From assembly GCA_944325065.1 (NCBI GenBank), contig CALUYS010000010.1, forward strand, positions 1 through 62,784: a stretch of 62,784 nucleotides of DNA, read 5' to 3'. Origin of the DNA: Candidatus Gastranaerophilales bacterium (lineage in GTDB: Bacteria; Cyanobacteriota; Vampirovibrionia; Gastranaerophilales; Gastranaerophilaceae). Made by a program: the position numbers and the translations under genes. How positions within the stretch are numbered: position 1 is the first letter of the stretch; every line of letters begins with the position of its first letter. Below the pieces are notes generated by a model. The model did not search any database and was not told where the DNA came from. It saw only the letters and a list, made by a program, of their open reading frames with translations. Positions 1 to 8,517 of the stretch are shown here, in pieces.

Positions 1-2499
1 ATAAATAATCTCAATAACAACTTGCTTGAAGTTAAAGATTTTATTCAAAATAATAATATTAATCAAGGATTTTATGACTCAATAAATAATCTCAATAACA
101 ACTTGCTTGAAGTTAAAGATTTTATTCAAAATAATAATATTAATCAAGGATTTTATGATTCAATAAATAATCTCAATAACAACTTGCTTGAAGTTAAAGA
201 TTTTATTCAAAATAATAATATTAGTCAAGGATTTTATGACTCAATAAATAATCTCAATAACAACTTGCTTGAAGTTAAAGATTTTGTTCAAAATAATAAT
301 ATTAGTCAAGGAATTATTAAATCACTAAACAACCTTAATAATAATTTGCTTGAAGTTAAAGATTTTGTTCAAAATAATAATATTAATCAAGGAATTATTA
401 AATCACTCAATAACCTTAATAATAATTTGCTTAAAGTTAAAGATTTTGTTCAAAATAATAATATTAATCAAGGAATTATTAAATCACTAAATAGCCTTAA
501 TAATAATTTGCTTGAAGTTAAAGATATAGTTAACACATATGAGAGCCAAACATGCGATAGGCTTAGTAATGATATACAAAACTTAATAAAAGCTATTGAA
601 ATAAATGAAGACATTTATAACAACCAAACTCAAAATGATATTTTTGAAGCATTAAATAATCTAAACAGTAAAATTAGTATAATTACACACACGTATGAAG
701 AAACAAATGAAAATGATGTAAAAAATCTATTTAAAAGTATTGATGATATAATCAATCATTTAAATGAATTTAATATAAATATTAAAAATATAGAGCAAAA
801 TCAAAATTCAATTGATGTAAAATATGAACTCGATAGTTTAAAAGAAGAACTTTCACAAATCATTGATGAAAAAACATCACTTGTTGACGAAAATCAAAAC
901 TATAATGTTAATCAAGTATTGGCAGCTATAAATAATATAAAAGATAATCTATTAAATTTAGATAACCAAATTAATAACGAAAGTAAAAATGAAAAAGATG
1001 CTAATTTTCGTGAAGAAATAAAATCAAATTTAACAAAATTATCCGAGCTTATAGAATCTTCTTCATTGTCTTCAAGTGAAATTCAAAATGAAATAAAAGA
1101 AATTAAAGATTCAATTATTGAATCCGTTGCGGGATTTTTTGCAAATTTTAATTTTGTTGAAGAGCAAGAAATTATTCAAAATTGTATTATTGAAAATAAA
1201 AATGATATAAATGATAAATTAAATCAAACATTTTTAAAAATTGATGACAAATTAACACCAATTACATCAACAATACAAAATATTGATGTACTTAAAGAAA
1301 ATGTAAGCTTTATTAACGATATATTTTCTAAATCATCTAATGAATTGGATAAAAATGACGGGATATACCATTATACATTTATTGACCTTGAAAATGACAT
1401 AATAAAGCTTAATATGATGTTAAATAATTTAACATCATCATTAAACCAAAATTTAGAAGAAAATAAAACCGCAATAAAAAATGAATTATCGAATGTTTCA
1501 AATATTGTAGAATTGTTTAAGAATGAAAATACATCATTTATAAAAGACGAAATATCAAATCTATCATCGGTTGTTGAATCAACAAATGATGACATATCAA
1601 GCATTTCCAAAAGAACAAATAAACTTATAATATTAGCTGATGAAGCACAAAATGCTTATAATAATCATGTTGAAAAATTTAAAAATCTTACATCACAAAT
1701 AATAACCCAAATTAATAATTTAATAATGTTAGGTAAAGATTTTTCAAATATAATAAATAAACAAAATCTAACATTGAATAATATAAACAATCTAAACGAA
1801 GCATTTATATACCTTGGGTCTTGGATAGATGAAGTTGATGTAGTTTTTAAAAATATACAAGAAAACATTAAAACAACCGTTAAAAATGAAGATTTAAATC
1901 TTGTTCGTATATCAGTTGAAGATAGATTAAATAGTATTGAAAACACTGTTTCTAATATTGAGAACTCCTTTAACGATATAATCCTAAAACTTAATTCTTA
2001 TGAAGAAATAAACGTTAATGTCGAAGACAAAATAGGAAGTTTTGATGAAACATTTGAAAATATTGAAAGTAATATTAATGATAATAACTTTAAAATAAAC
2101 AATCTAAGCGAACAAATTGCTGATGTTGAAAATTCGTTTAATAGTAATCTTATATCAAAACTTGATCGTGTTAATGAATCTATTGAAGAACTTCAAAATT
2201 TATATGAAGAAACAAATAGTTGCATTAATGAAAAAATTGAAAATATTGAAAATAAAATTAATAATAAAGATGATTATAGCTATAAATTAAATGAAATTAT
2301 TCAAAAATTAAAAATAAATGAAGAAAAAAATAACGAAATATCACGAAAATTAGAGGAAAAAGAATTACTTTTTGAACAAATGAAAAACGAAATAGATAAT
2401 GTTAATAAGCTTAATGCCAAAGTCAATAGTATTGAGGACATAATATCACGTCTTGATAAAAAAATAACACGAATTATAAATTATATCGATGAAGACTAA
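1..2499 (+). CDS. Long repeat/coiled-coil protein, 5' end outside the window
   Basis: The frame is open to base 1, so the gene starts upstream; a TTG at 22 is only an internal codon of a repeat. The visible 832 codons begin with near-identical 27-residue repeats (core LLEVKDF, then NNNI and SLNNLNNN or SINNLNNN) and continue as Asn-, Glu-, Ile- and Lys-rich heptad-like sequence to the end. There is no signal peptide, membrane segment or enzyme motif in the visible part. It looks like a long alpha-helical rod. A function cannot be assigned; filament-like or surface/cytoskeletal roles are guesses. The next gene is 146 bp downstream with its own promoter-like sequence. A second repeat protein of similar composition lies at the other end of the window on the minus strand. 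Confidence 0.85.
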   Translation: MNNLNNNLLEVKDFIQNNNINQGFYDSINNLNNNLLEVKDFIQNNNINQGFYDSINNLNNNLLEVKDFIQNNNISQGFYDSINNLNNNLLEVKDFVQNNNISQGIIKSLNNLNNNLLEVKDFVQNNNINQGIIKSLNNLNNNLLKVKDFVQNNNINQGIIKSLNSLNNNLLEVKDIVNTYESQTCDRLSNDIQNLIKAIEINEDIYNNQTQNDIFEALNNLNSKISIITHTYEETNENDVKNLFKSIDDIINHLNEFNINIKNIEQNQNSIDVKYELDSLKEELSQIIDEKTSLVDENQNYNVNQVLAAINNIKDNLLNLDNQINNESKNEKDANFREEIKSNLTKLSELIESSSLSSSEIQNEIKEIKDSIIESVAGFFANFNFVEEQEIIQNCIIENKNDINDKLNQTFLKIDDKLTPITSTIQNIDVLKENVSFINDIFSKSSNELDKNDGIYHYTFIDLENDIIKLNMMLNNLTSSLNQNLEENKTAIKNELSNVSNIVELFKNENTSFIKDEISNLSSVVESTNDDISSISKRTNKLIILADEAQNAYNNHVEKFKNLTSQIITQINNLIMLGKDFSNIINKQNLTLNNINNLNEAFIYLGSWIDEVDVVFKNIQENIKTTVKNEDLNLVRISVEDRLNSIENTVSNIENSFNDIILKLNSYEEINVNVEDKIGSFDETFENIESNINDNNFKINNLSEQIADVENSFNSNLISKLDRVNESIEELQNLYEETNSCINEKIENIENKINNKDDYSYKLNEIIQKLKINEEKNNEISRKLEEKELLFEQMKNEIDNVNKLNAKVNSIEDIISRLDKKITRIINYIDED
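21..506 (+). repeat. Six 81-bp in-frame tandem repeats
   Basis: The string CTTGCTTGAAGTTAAAGAT recurs at 21, 102, 183 and 264, and a slightly diverged version at 345, 426 and 507, giving an exact 81-bp period (27 codons). The first units are almost identical at DNA level; from 301 on the second half of each unit changes from GFYDSINN to GIIKSLNN. Repeats continue in frame from base 1, so the array extends out of the window. The near-identity indicates recent expansion by slippage or unequal recombination. Confidence 0.95.
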
Positions 2500-2607
2500 C
2501 TCTTAAAAATTTATTTGTATTGTACAACTTTAAAAAATTTAGGTGACAAAAATACATTTATTTTAGCTTTAATATAACGAAAGTAAATATAGTTATATAA
2601 AATGCGT

Positions 2608-2616
2608 GATATAATA
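2608..2616 (+). promoter_or_regulatory. Extended -10 promoter for the GH38 gene
   Basis: TGATATAAT (TGnTATAAT) lies 30 bp upstream of the ATG at 2646, and an AGAGG ribosome-binding site follows at about 2635. No good -35 is visible, as is common for extended -10 promoters. Confidence 0.5.
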
Positions 2617-2645
2617 AATATATTGAAACCATATAGAGGTTTATA

Positions 2646-5066
2646 ATGAATAAGCAAAACGAAGTAAATGCATATTTTCATACACATTGGGATAGAGAAT
2701 GGTATATGGAATATGAACGATATCGTTTGCGTTTGATTGAAGTTTTTGATAATGTTCTTATTGCTTTAAAAAATAATAAACTTGATTGGTTTTGGTTTGA
2801 CGGACAAGTTGCTGCTATTTTGGATTATTTAGAGATAAAAAAAGAAAAAAAAGATGAAATAAAAAACTTTATAAAGAAAAAACGACTTTTTATAGGTCCC
2901 TATTATGTTTCATCTGATAGTTTTTTGGTTTCTTGTGAGTTTTATTTGCGAAATATTGAATATGGCATTAAAAAATCTTTAAAATTAGGTTGCGATGATT
3001 TTGTTTTTTATATAGCAGATTCATTCGGTCATAGTAAATTTTTACCTTTTATTGCAAAATATTTTAATATAGACTATGCAATTTTGTGGCGAGGAATTGA
3101 TCCAGATGTTAACTCTTTTTTCAATTGGGACGGATTAATTACACACAATTTAAAACGAGGGTATTTCCAAAACCAATTATTGTTAAATATTGATAATAAT
3201 GAAAAAACTAAACTTATTCTCAACGAATTAAAAAAAATAGATGACAACAAAAATGACTTCCCAATCATTTTACCTCTTGGTGGGGATCATTTAAATATTC
3301 CAGATAATATAGAAAATACATTAAATGATATTAATAAAAATTTGAAGGAATATAAAATAACTACAAAAAAGACTATTATAGATATATTTAAAAACCTAGA
3401 TTATAAAAAATTAAAAATATATAACAATAAAGAATTTCGCAACAATCAATCGACTTTTATTTTAGATGGTGTTCTGTCAACTCGAAACGACATAAAAAAA
3501 GAAAATGCCAAAACTCAGTTTTTATTATCAGGTATTGCTGAACCATTTATTGCTTTTTTGAATATGTTAAATATAACAAATAACACTTATGAGCAAGAAT
3601 TTGAATATGCAACTTATGAAACACTAAAAAATCACGCTCACGATAGTTTATATGGTTGTAATATTGATAATGTTAATCAAGAAATAAAATTACGATATAA
3701 AAAAGTACAAACTATTTCAAAAAGTATAATTAATCGTCAAATAACAACACTTGAAGAAAATGGAGATAACATTACTGTTTTTAATTTTGGTCGGTATAAT
3801 TTTTCAGGAGTTATTAAACTTAAAACTGACAAAAAGATAAAAAATTTGTATATAGAAAAAAAAGAAAAAGGTTTTGCATTAAATAAATTATATAACCCAA
3901 ATGATATACCTATGACTGAAGATTATAAATCTATTTATACATATTTAATTCCTGTTAAAAATATAAAACCATTTTCAGTAACTTTATTATCAAAAAATGA
4001 TATTATATACTATAATGATTTGTATTGCAATCAAAATAGTATCGAAAATGAATTTATAAAAATAGAAATTGATGAAAATAACAAAATAAATATAATTGAT
4101 AAATCTAAAAAGAAAAGATATGACAATGCATTTATTATTAAAGATGTTGGTGATATAGGTGATAGTTATAATTTTGGACCGTTAAAAAATGATAAATGTA
4201 TTTTTGGAGAAATAAAAAAATATAAAATAATAAAAGAAAAAGGATTGTTTTGCAAATTGAAAACCGTATTTAGCATAAAAATTCCCAAAAATACAAGCGA
4301 AAAAGGACGAACAAAAGGATTTTATGACACAAAAATAAATGTAGATTTTATATTGGAAAGCGAGTCAAAAACTTTAAAAATTAGAATGGATTTTGTTAAT
4401 AAATCAAAAAATCATAAACTGCAAATTGGCATTCAAAAAGAAAACAACACACAAAACGAAATATATTGCGAAGATTTGCTTGGTATAGTAAAACGAAAAG
4501 TTGATTTAAACTATAACATATATGACAAAATCCCCTCACCAAAAGGAATTGAGTTGAAAACAAACACAATACCTTTCAATAGGTTTTTACACTATAACAA
4601 TATTGGCATTATTACAAAAGGAATACATAGTGCCGAATTAAATAAAGAAGGTTTATTCTTGGATATTATAAGGTCGACTGGTGTTATATCCAACCCTAAA
4701 AATCCAAGTCGAGGAACAAGTGCTGGTCCACCTTTGGATGCTTTTAAAAGTTTTATGCTTGATAAGATAATAAAAACACAATTTGGTATTTGTTTTGATG
4801 AAAATCCAAATAGTATGTATAAATATACAAACGAATATTATAACCCGACTTTATGTTGTTTTTCAAATATAAAATCACAAGAATTGTTTAACCTTACAAA
4901 TGAGAATATTCAACTTTTAAATATAAAATCTAAAGAAAATAAAATAAATGTAAGATTATTTAACTCAAGTTGCGAGGAACAAGAAACAATCTTAAATTAT
5001 AAAAATGTTAAAAATAGAATAATAGTATTCAAACCGCATGAAGTCAAAATAATAGTTATGGTATAA
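2646..5066 (+). CDS. GH38 family alpha-mannosidase-like glycoside hydrolase
   Basis: Family 38 glycoside hydrolases cleave alpha-mannosides with a zinc ion bound near the nucleophile. The N-terminus shows the family signature HTHWDREWY (residues 12-20). ADSFGHS (about 124-130) supplies the expected nucleophile Asp125 and a zinc ligand. HAHDSLYGCNID (about 328-339) belongs to the central alpha-mannosidase domain, and the rest is the beta-rich C-terminal domain. At 806 aa the length is normal. There is no signal peptide, so it is probably cytoplasmic; bacterial relatives include mannosylglycerate hydrolases (MngB), but the substrate cannot be read here. The ATG at 2646 has AGAGG upstream. The gene is followed after 27 bp by the MgtC-like gene on the same strand. 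Confidence 0.9.
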   Translation: MNKQNEVNAYFHTHWDREWYMEYERYRLRLIEVFDNVLIALKNNKLDWFWFDGQVAAILDYLEIKKEKKDEIKNFIKKKRLFIGPYYVSSDSFLVSCEFYLRNIEYGIKKSLKLGCDDFVFYIADSFGHSKFLPFIAKYFNIDYAILWRGIDPDVNSFFNWDGLITHNLKRGYFQNQLLLNIDNNEKTKLILNELKKIDDNKNDFPIILPLGGDHLNIPDNIENTLNDINKNLKEYKITTKKTIIDIFKNLDYKKLKIYNNKEFRNNQSTFILDGVLSTRNDIKKENAKTQFLLSGIAEPFIAFLNMLNITNNTYEQEFEYATYETLKNHAHDSLYGCNIDNVNQEIKLRYKKVQTISKSIINRQITTLEENGDNITVFNFGRYNFSGVIKLKTDKKIKNLYIEKKEKGFALNKLYNPNDIPMTEDYKSIYTYLIPVKNIKPFSVTLLSKNDIIYYNDLYCNQNSIENEFIKIEIDENNKINIIDKSKKKRYDNAFIIKDVGDIGDSYNFGPLKNDKCIFGEIKKYKIIKEKGLFCKLKTVFSIKIPKNTSEKGRTKGFYDTKINVDFILESESKTLKIRMDFVNKSKNHKLQIGIQKENNTQNEIYCEDLLGIVKRKVDLNYNIYDKIPSPKGIELKTNTIPFNRFLHYNNIGIITKGIHSAELNKEGLFLDIIRSTGVISNPKNPSRGTSAGPPLDAFKSFMLDKIIKTQFGICFDENPNSMYKYTNEYYNPTLCCFSNIKSQELFNLTNENIQLLNIKSKENKINVRLFNSSCEEQETILNYKNVKNRIIVFKPHEVKIIVMV

Positions 5067-5093
5067 TAATATAAAAATACGAGGATAAAAAGT

Positions 5094-5783
5094 TTGGAAA
5101 TAGGTGTTGATTTTATAGTAAAAGTTTTGTTTTCAATGCTTTATGGAGCATTAATTGGTGTAGAGCGAGAAGTTACAAACAAATTTGCAGGATTAAGAAC
5201 ACATATACTTGTAAGTTTGGGAGCTTGTGTTTTTACTATATTATCTATTTATGGATTTCCTGTTGACACCGAGCGATATAATGCAGACCCAGCACGTATA
5301 GCAGCACAAGTTGTAACTGGTATCGGGTTTATTGGCGGGGGAACCGTTTTGAGAATGGGGAATAATATTTATGGCATAACAACTGCTGCCACTTTATGGC
5401 TGAGTGCAAGTGTTGGCATGGCTTGTGGAGCCGGCTTTTATTTGCTTGGTGCTTTATGTTCTTTGTTTGCTTTATTTACTCTTGTTGTTATACGTTTTAT
5501 GGAGTTTAAGTTTTTCCCAAAAAGTAATAAAACTGCAAGCAAAATAAAAGCTCAAATTATTGTTAAAGATAACCAAATTAAAAAAACCGAAGATATAATT
5601 TTAAAATCTATTCCTGAAATATACGAAATATCACATAAACGTGATGAACGTGATTTAAATGATAATGTTAAAATAATTTTAAAAATTAATACTTATTCTT
5701 TAAATCCGGTGAAATATATCTATAATAAACTAAACAATCGTTTAAAAGTTGATAATATAGTTGTGAGTGAGCTTGATGAATAA
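5094..5783 (+). CDS. MgtC/SapB family membrane protein
   Basis: The first 140 residues form four to five membrane segments carrying the MgtC family pattern: GALIGVERE near residues 20-28, AGLRTHILVSLGA, and GIGFIGGGTVL. The cytoplasmic C-terminal part (about 145-229) is ACT-like. MgtC proteins act in magnesium limitation and virulence by modulating the F-ATPase or other membrane proteins; many family members have no known role. The start is a TTG with GAGG nine bases upstream; no in-frame ATG precedes the conserved region. The end overlaps the next gene, which suggests co-translation with the TPR protein. Confidence 0.88.
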   Translation: MEIGVDFIVKVLFSMLYGALIGVEREVTNKFAGLRTHILVSLGACVFTILSIYGFPVDTERYNADPARIAAQVVTGIGFIGGGTVLRMGNNIYGITTAATLWLSASVGMACGAGFYLLGALCSLFALFTLVVIRFMEFKFFPKSNKTASKIKAQIIVKDNQIKKTEDIILKSIPEIYEISHKRDERDLNDNVKIILKINTYSLNPVKYIYNKLNNRLKVDNIVVSELDE

Positions 5784-7032
5784 TAGAAAAATAAAGGGTT
5801 ATATTAAAACTTTTTTTATAACTATTGTTGTTTTAAATGTAGTCGCATTTATTCCTTTATTGTTTCATGATTTTTTTGTCCAATTTGATCCAAGTTTATC
5901 CCAATCATATCTAAATAGCCCTGATTATTTAAATATGGAGGCTTATAAATTACAACAATTAAAAAAAGAAAAAAATAAAGACTATAAAATTAATATTGAA
6001 CTTGCCCGCATTTATATGCGACTTAATTATTACGTTTTGGCAGAAAATGAATATAAAGAAGCTATAATAAAAGAAAAAAATAAAAGTTTTATATATTTTG
6101 AACTTGCACAATGTTATCTTATTCAAAAAAAATATGATGAAGCTTTAACATTAATTGAAAATCTTCAATTTAAAAACACTACAAGTTTAATTAACAACAA
6201 AATTAAATTTTATATTGAACTTATGAATGCATATTATCATAATGAAGAATATTATAAAGGTTATAAAATATATAATAAAATAAAAAAATATTATCCTGAC
6301 ACAAATAAAATACCAAAAGTGATAAAAAAAATATACTATAAAATAGGTTTAACTCTTGTAGATGAATATGTAATTAATGGAAAATTAGAAAAAGCTTTTG
6401 AGTTATTGCATGAATTAATTCAAATAAATAATTCAAATATAATAAACTATAAACTCGGATTGTTGTACTTCGAACAAGACCCTAAAAAGGCTTTAGATTA
6501 TTTTGAAAAAGTTTATAAATCTGATTATTCAATAATAAATTTTGATTTATATAAAAGATTGCTTGAAAATCTGCAAATGGACGCATACTATCGAAACGAT
6601 ATTGTTGAAATGGAATTATATAAGCTTAAATTAAATCGTTTAAATTTTAATCTAAATACAAAATATATTCAGGATGATGATTTTACAATAAATATACTCA
6701 AATCAAAAACGTATAGAGTATATCCTATCAAAATTGCTATAATAGATTTTGAAATTAGAAACAACACTAATTTAAATTATAATAATCTAATGTTAACATT
6801 ATTATATGAAACAAATGATAAAATAAAAAAAGAAACAAGTTTCAAATTGTTGAACTCAAAAAATCAGCCAATTAAAGCAAATGAAACTTCTAAAAAAATA
6901 ACACTTAGAGAAGTCTATTTTATTAATAACGAAAGAAATTATGAAGAATATGATGAGTATAAAATAAAAATATATTTAAATAAAAATAAGAAAATAGAAA
7001 GGACACTTATTGGTACAATAACACTTTCATAA
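5776..7032 (+). CDS. Membrane-anchored TPR-like protein
   Basis: An ATG at 5776 overlaps the stop of the MgtC-like gene by 8 bp and is preferred over an in-frame GTG three codons earlier. The protein has one N-terminal membrane segment (about residues 8-28), then helical repeats typical of TPR arrays (about 70-290; for example NIELARIYMRLNYYVLAENEY), and a C-terminal beta-rich domain (about 300-418) resembling Ig-like modules. It should be anchored in the inner membrane with the repeats outside. I do not recognise a specific family; a scaffold role is inferred from the repeats only. Confidence 0.75.
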   Translation: MNNRKIKGYIKTFFITIVVLNVVAFIPLLFHDFFVQFDPSLSQSYLNSPDYLNMEAYKLQQLKKEKNKDYKINIELARIYMRLNYYVLAENEYKEAIIKEKNKSFIYFELAQCYLIQKKYDEALTLIENLQFKNTTSLINNKIKFYIELMNAYYHNEEYYKGYKIYNKIKKYYPDTNKIPKVIKKIYYKIGLTLVDEYVINGKLEKAFELLHELIQINNSNIINYKLGLLYFEQDPKKALDYFEKVYKSDYSIINFDLYKRLLENLQMDAYYRNDIVEMELYKLKLNRLNFNLNTKYIQDDDFTINILKSKTYRVYPIKIAIIDFEIRNNTNLNYNNLMLTLLYETNDKIKKETSFKLLNSKNQPIKANETSKKITLREVYFINNERNYEEYDEYKIKIYLNKNKKIERTLIGTITLS

Positions 7033-7054
7033 ATAAAAATTTTTATGCTATAAT
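7026..7054 (+). promoter_or_regulatory. Sigma-70 type promoter for the PlsC-like gene
   Basis: TTCATA at 7026-7031 and TATAAT at 7049-7054 are 17 bp apart, with the extended -10 TGC directly before the -10 box. The ATG lies 39 bp downstream of the -10 box. Confidence 0.6.
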
Positions 7055-7092
7055 TTTAAGAAGAAAAAGGACTTTGGAGAAAAATTCATAAT

Positions 7093-7899
7093 ATGGGATA
7101 TGATTGTGATTTATATCAGGATATACCACCAACGAAATTGAGAAATATAGATGAAAAATTTCGTCGTGCTCATCATTATAAATTTTGGGGTTTAATTGCT
7201 GATTTATTTTTTTACAACATGCTTGAAAATAGATTTTTTGCTTTAAAGATAAAGAATTTAGATAACTATTATAAACGTGATAATAACTATTCAAATATAA
7301 TCTATGCACCACATACAAACTGGTGGGATGGTATAGTTGGGTATAATATTTGTAATCGTGTTTTAAAAACAAAACTTATAATGATGATAGAAGAACTTAA
7401 TCGTTTTCCCATTTTGGCAAAAGTTGGAGCATTTCCAGTTAATAAAAAATCAGCACAAAGTGCAATGAAAGCATTAAAATATGCAAGTTTAGAGTTAAGT
7501 CGTGATAAGAATAAGTCATTGTGGATTTTTCCTCAAGGGATAATAAAACCGCCAAATTTTCGTCCGATTGAATTTCAGACTGGTCTTACTTATATAGCAC
7601 AAAAGGTTGTAGAAAAAGCAGGTGGAGTCAACTTAATACCAATGTGTGTACATTATACTTTTCTTCGTGAAGACAAACCAGAAGTTCTTGTTGAAGTTAA
7701 GGAACCTTATGTCATAAATGATATAAATGAAATAAAAGATAGAAAATGGTTTACTAACAAACTGTCATCGGACTTTGAAGTTGCATTAAATGAGCAAATG
7801 GCTCAAATTCAAGCAGGACATCTAAATGGTTATGACTTTTTGTTTAAACAAAAACTCCCATGGTATAAAAAATTAGAAAAACGTTTAAAACGGATTTAA
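7093..7899 (+). CDS. PlsC-family lysophospholipid acyltransferase
   Basis: The acyltransferase HX4D box is HTNWWD (His74, Asp79). The later acceptor-binding block is FPQGIIKPP (146-154), a variant of the usual FPEGTR: Glu is replaced by Gln and the Arg is missing. The family acylates lysophosphatidic acid or other lysolipids at the membrane; some relatives act on glycolipid or carotenoid substrates, so the variant block argues against calling this the main PlsC. At 268 aa the length is typical. The gene stands alone with its own promoter, and GGAG lies upstream of the ATG at somewhat long spacing. Confidence 0.8.
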   Translation: MGYDCDLYQDIPPTKLRNIDEKFRRAHHYKFWGLIADLFFYNMLENRFFALKIKNLDNYYKRDNNYSNIIYAPHTNWWDGIVGYNICNRVLKTKLIMMIEELNRFPILAKVGAFPVNKKSAQSAMKALKYASLELSRDKNKSLWIFPQGIIKPPNFRPIEFQTGLTYIAQKVVEKAGGVNLIPMCVHYTFLREDKPEVLVEVKEPYVINDINEIKDRKWFTNKLSSDFEVALNEQMAQIQAGHLNGYDFLFKQKLPWYKKLEKRLKRI

Positions 7900-8206
7900 A
7901 TTTTATAAAAATATCTTTAACTAAAGATCTAAGTCATTCTTTAAATCGCATGATAAAGAATAAATTGTGTTTAAATAAAGCATAATTTTATCGTCAATTT
8001 TTTGGTTCGTATTTTTTTTATAAGTTTAATTAAATTATCAAATTTTGTGTTTATTTCATTATTTGTTTCAATTATTATTTTTAAAATATTCGTCATTTGC
8101 TTAATCTTTCTTCACCTTTTGTCACTATTAAGTTTTATTAGAAACTATATAATGACATATTATATAAAATTAGAACACTTTATCAAGAAAATATATAATT
8201 AGTATT
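7900..8206. other. Intergenic region with two small inverted repeats
   Basis: ATCTTTA-AC-TAAAGAT at 7913-7928 and ATTCTTTA...TAAAGAAT at 7936-7961 can form stem-loops after the acyltransferase stop. Neither has a clear T-run, so termination is only a possibility. The remaining bases are AT-rich. A 66-codon hydrophobic TTG frame here has no ribosome-binding site and is not called. Confidence 0.4.
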
Positions 8207-8416
8207 ATGAGAGCTGCTGAATATATAAAAATCTTGCTTATTAAAGAAAATATGACAATTACGAAACTTGCTCAGAAATTTAGCGAACATTCTGGCAAAA
8301 AATTATCACGTTCAAATCTAAGTAATAAGTTAAAACGAGAAACAATAAAATTTTCAGAAGTTTTAACAATTTGTGAAATATTAGGGTATGATTTAAATTT
8401 TGTTAAAAAACAATAA
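8207..8416 (+). CDS. Small helix-turn-helix protein
   Basis: The protein has 69 residues. Residues about 17-45 read as an HTH (MTITKLAQKF, then LSRSNLSNKL), followed by FSEVLTICEILGYDL, the usual closing helix of XRE-like folds. It resembles small one-domain HTH proteins such as those of DUF6471, but I am unsure of the family. It could be a DNA-binding regulator. It is isolated: the next gene starts 101 bp later behind its own promoter-like sequence. Confidence 0.65.
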   Translation: MRAAEYIKILLIKENMTITKLAQKFSEHSGKKLSRSNLSNKLKRETIKFSEVLTICEILGYDLNFVKKQ

Positions 8417-8517
8417 TTAATTAATTGAACTTATAAGTTACATTAAACATTTAGGTGACTAAAGATGTAAATTAAGAAGTGATTTAATTTTTTTTCAGAT
8501 TGATGTAAAATGAAAGA

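Noticed and set aside
21-530. Possible CRISPR array in the 5' repeats
   Set aside because: The 81-bp units are contiguous without spacers and in frame with a long coding sequence.
8002-8202. 66-codon plus-strand frame
   Set aside because: TTG start without ribosome-binding site, almost only Phe, Ile and Leu; chance frame in AT-rich DNA.
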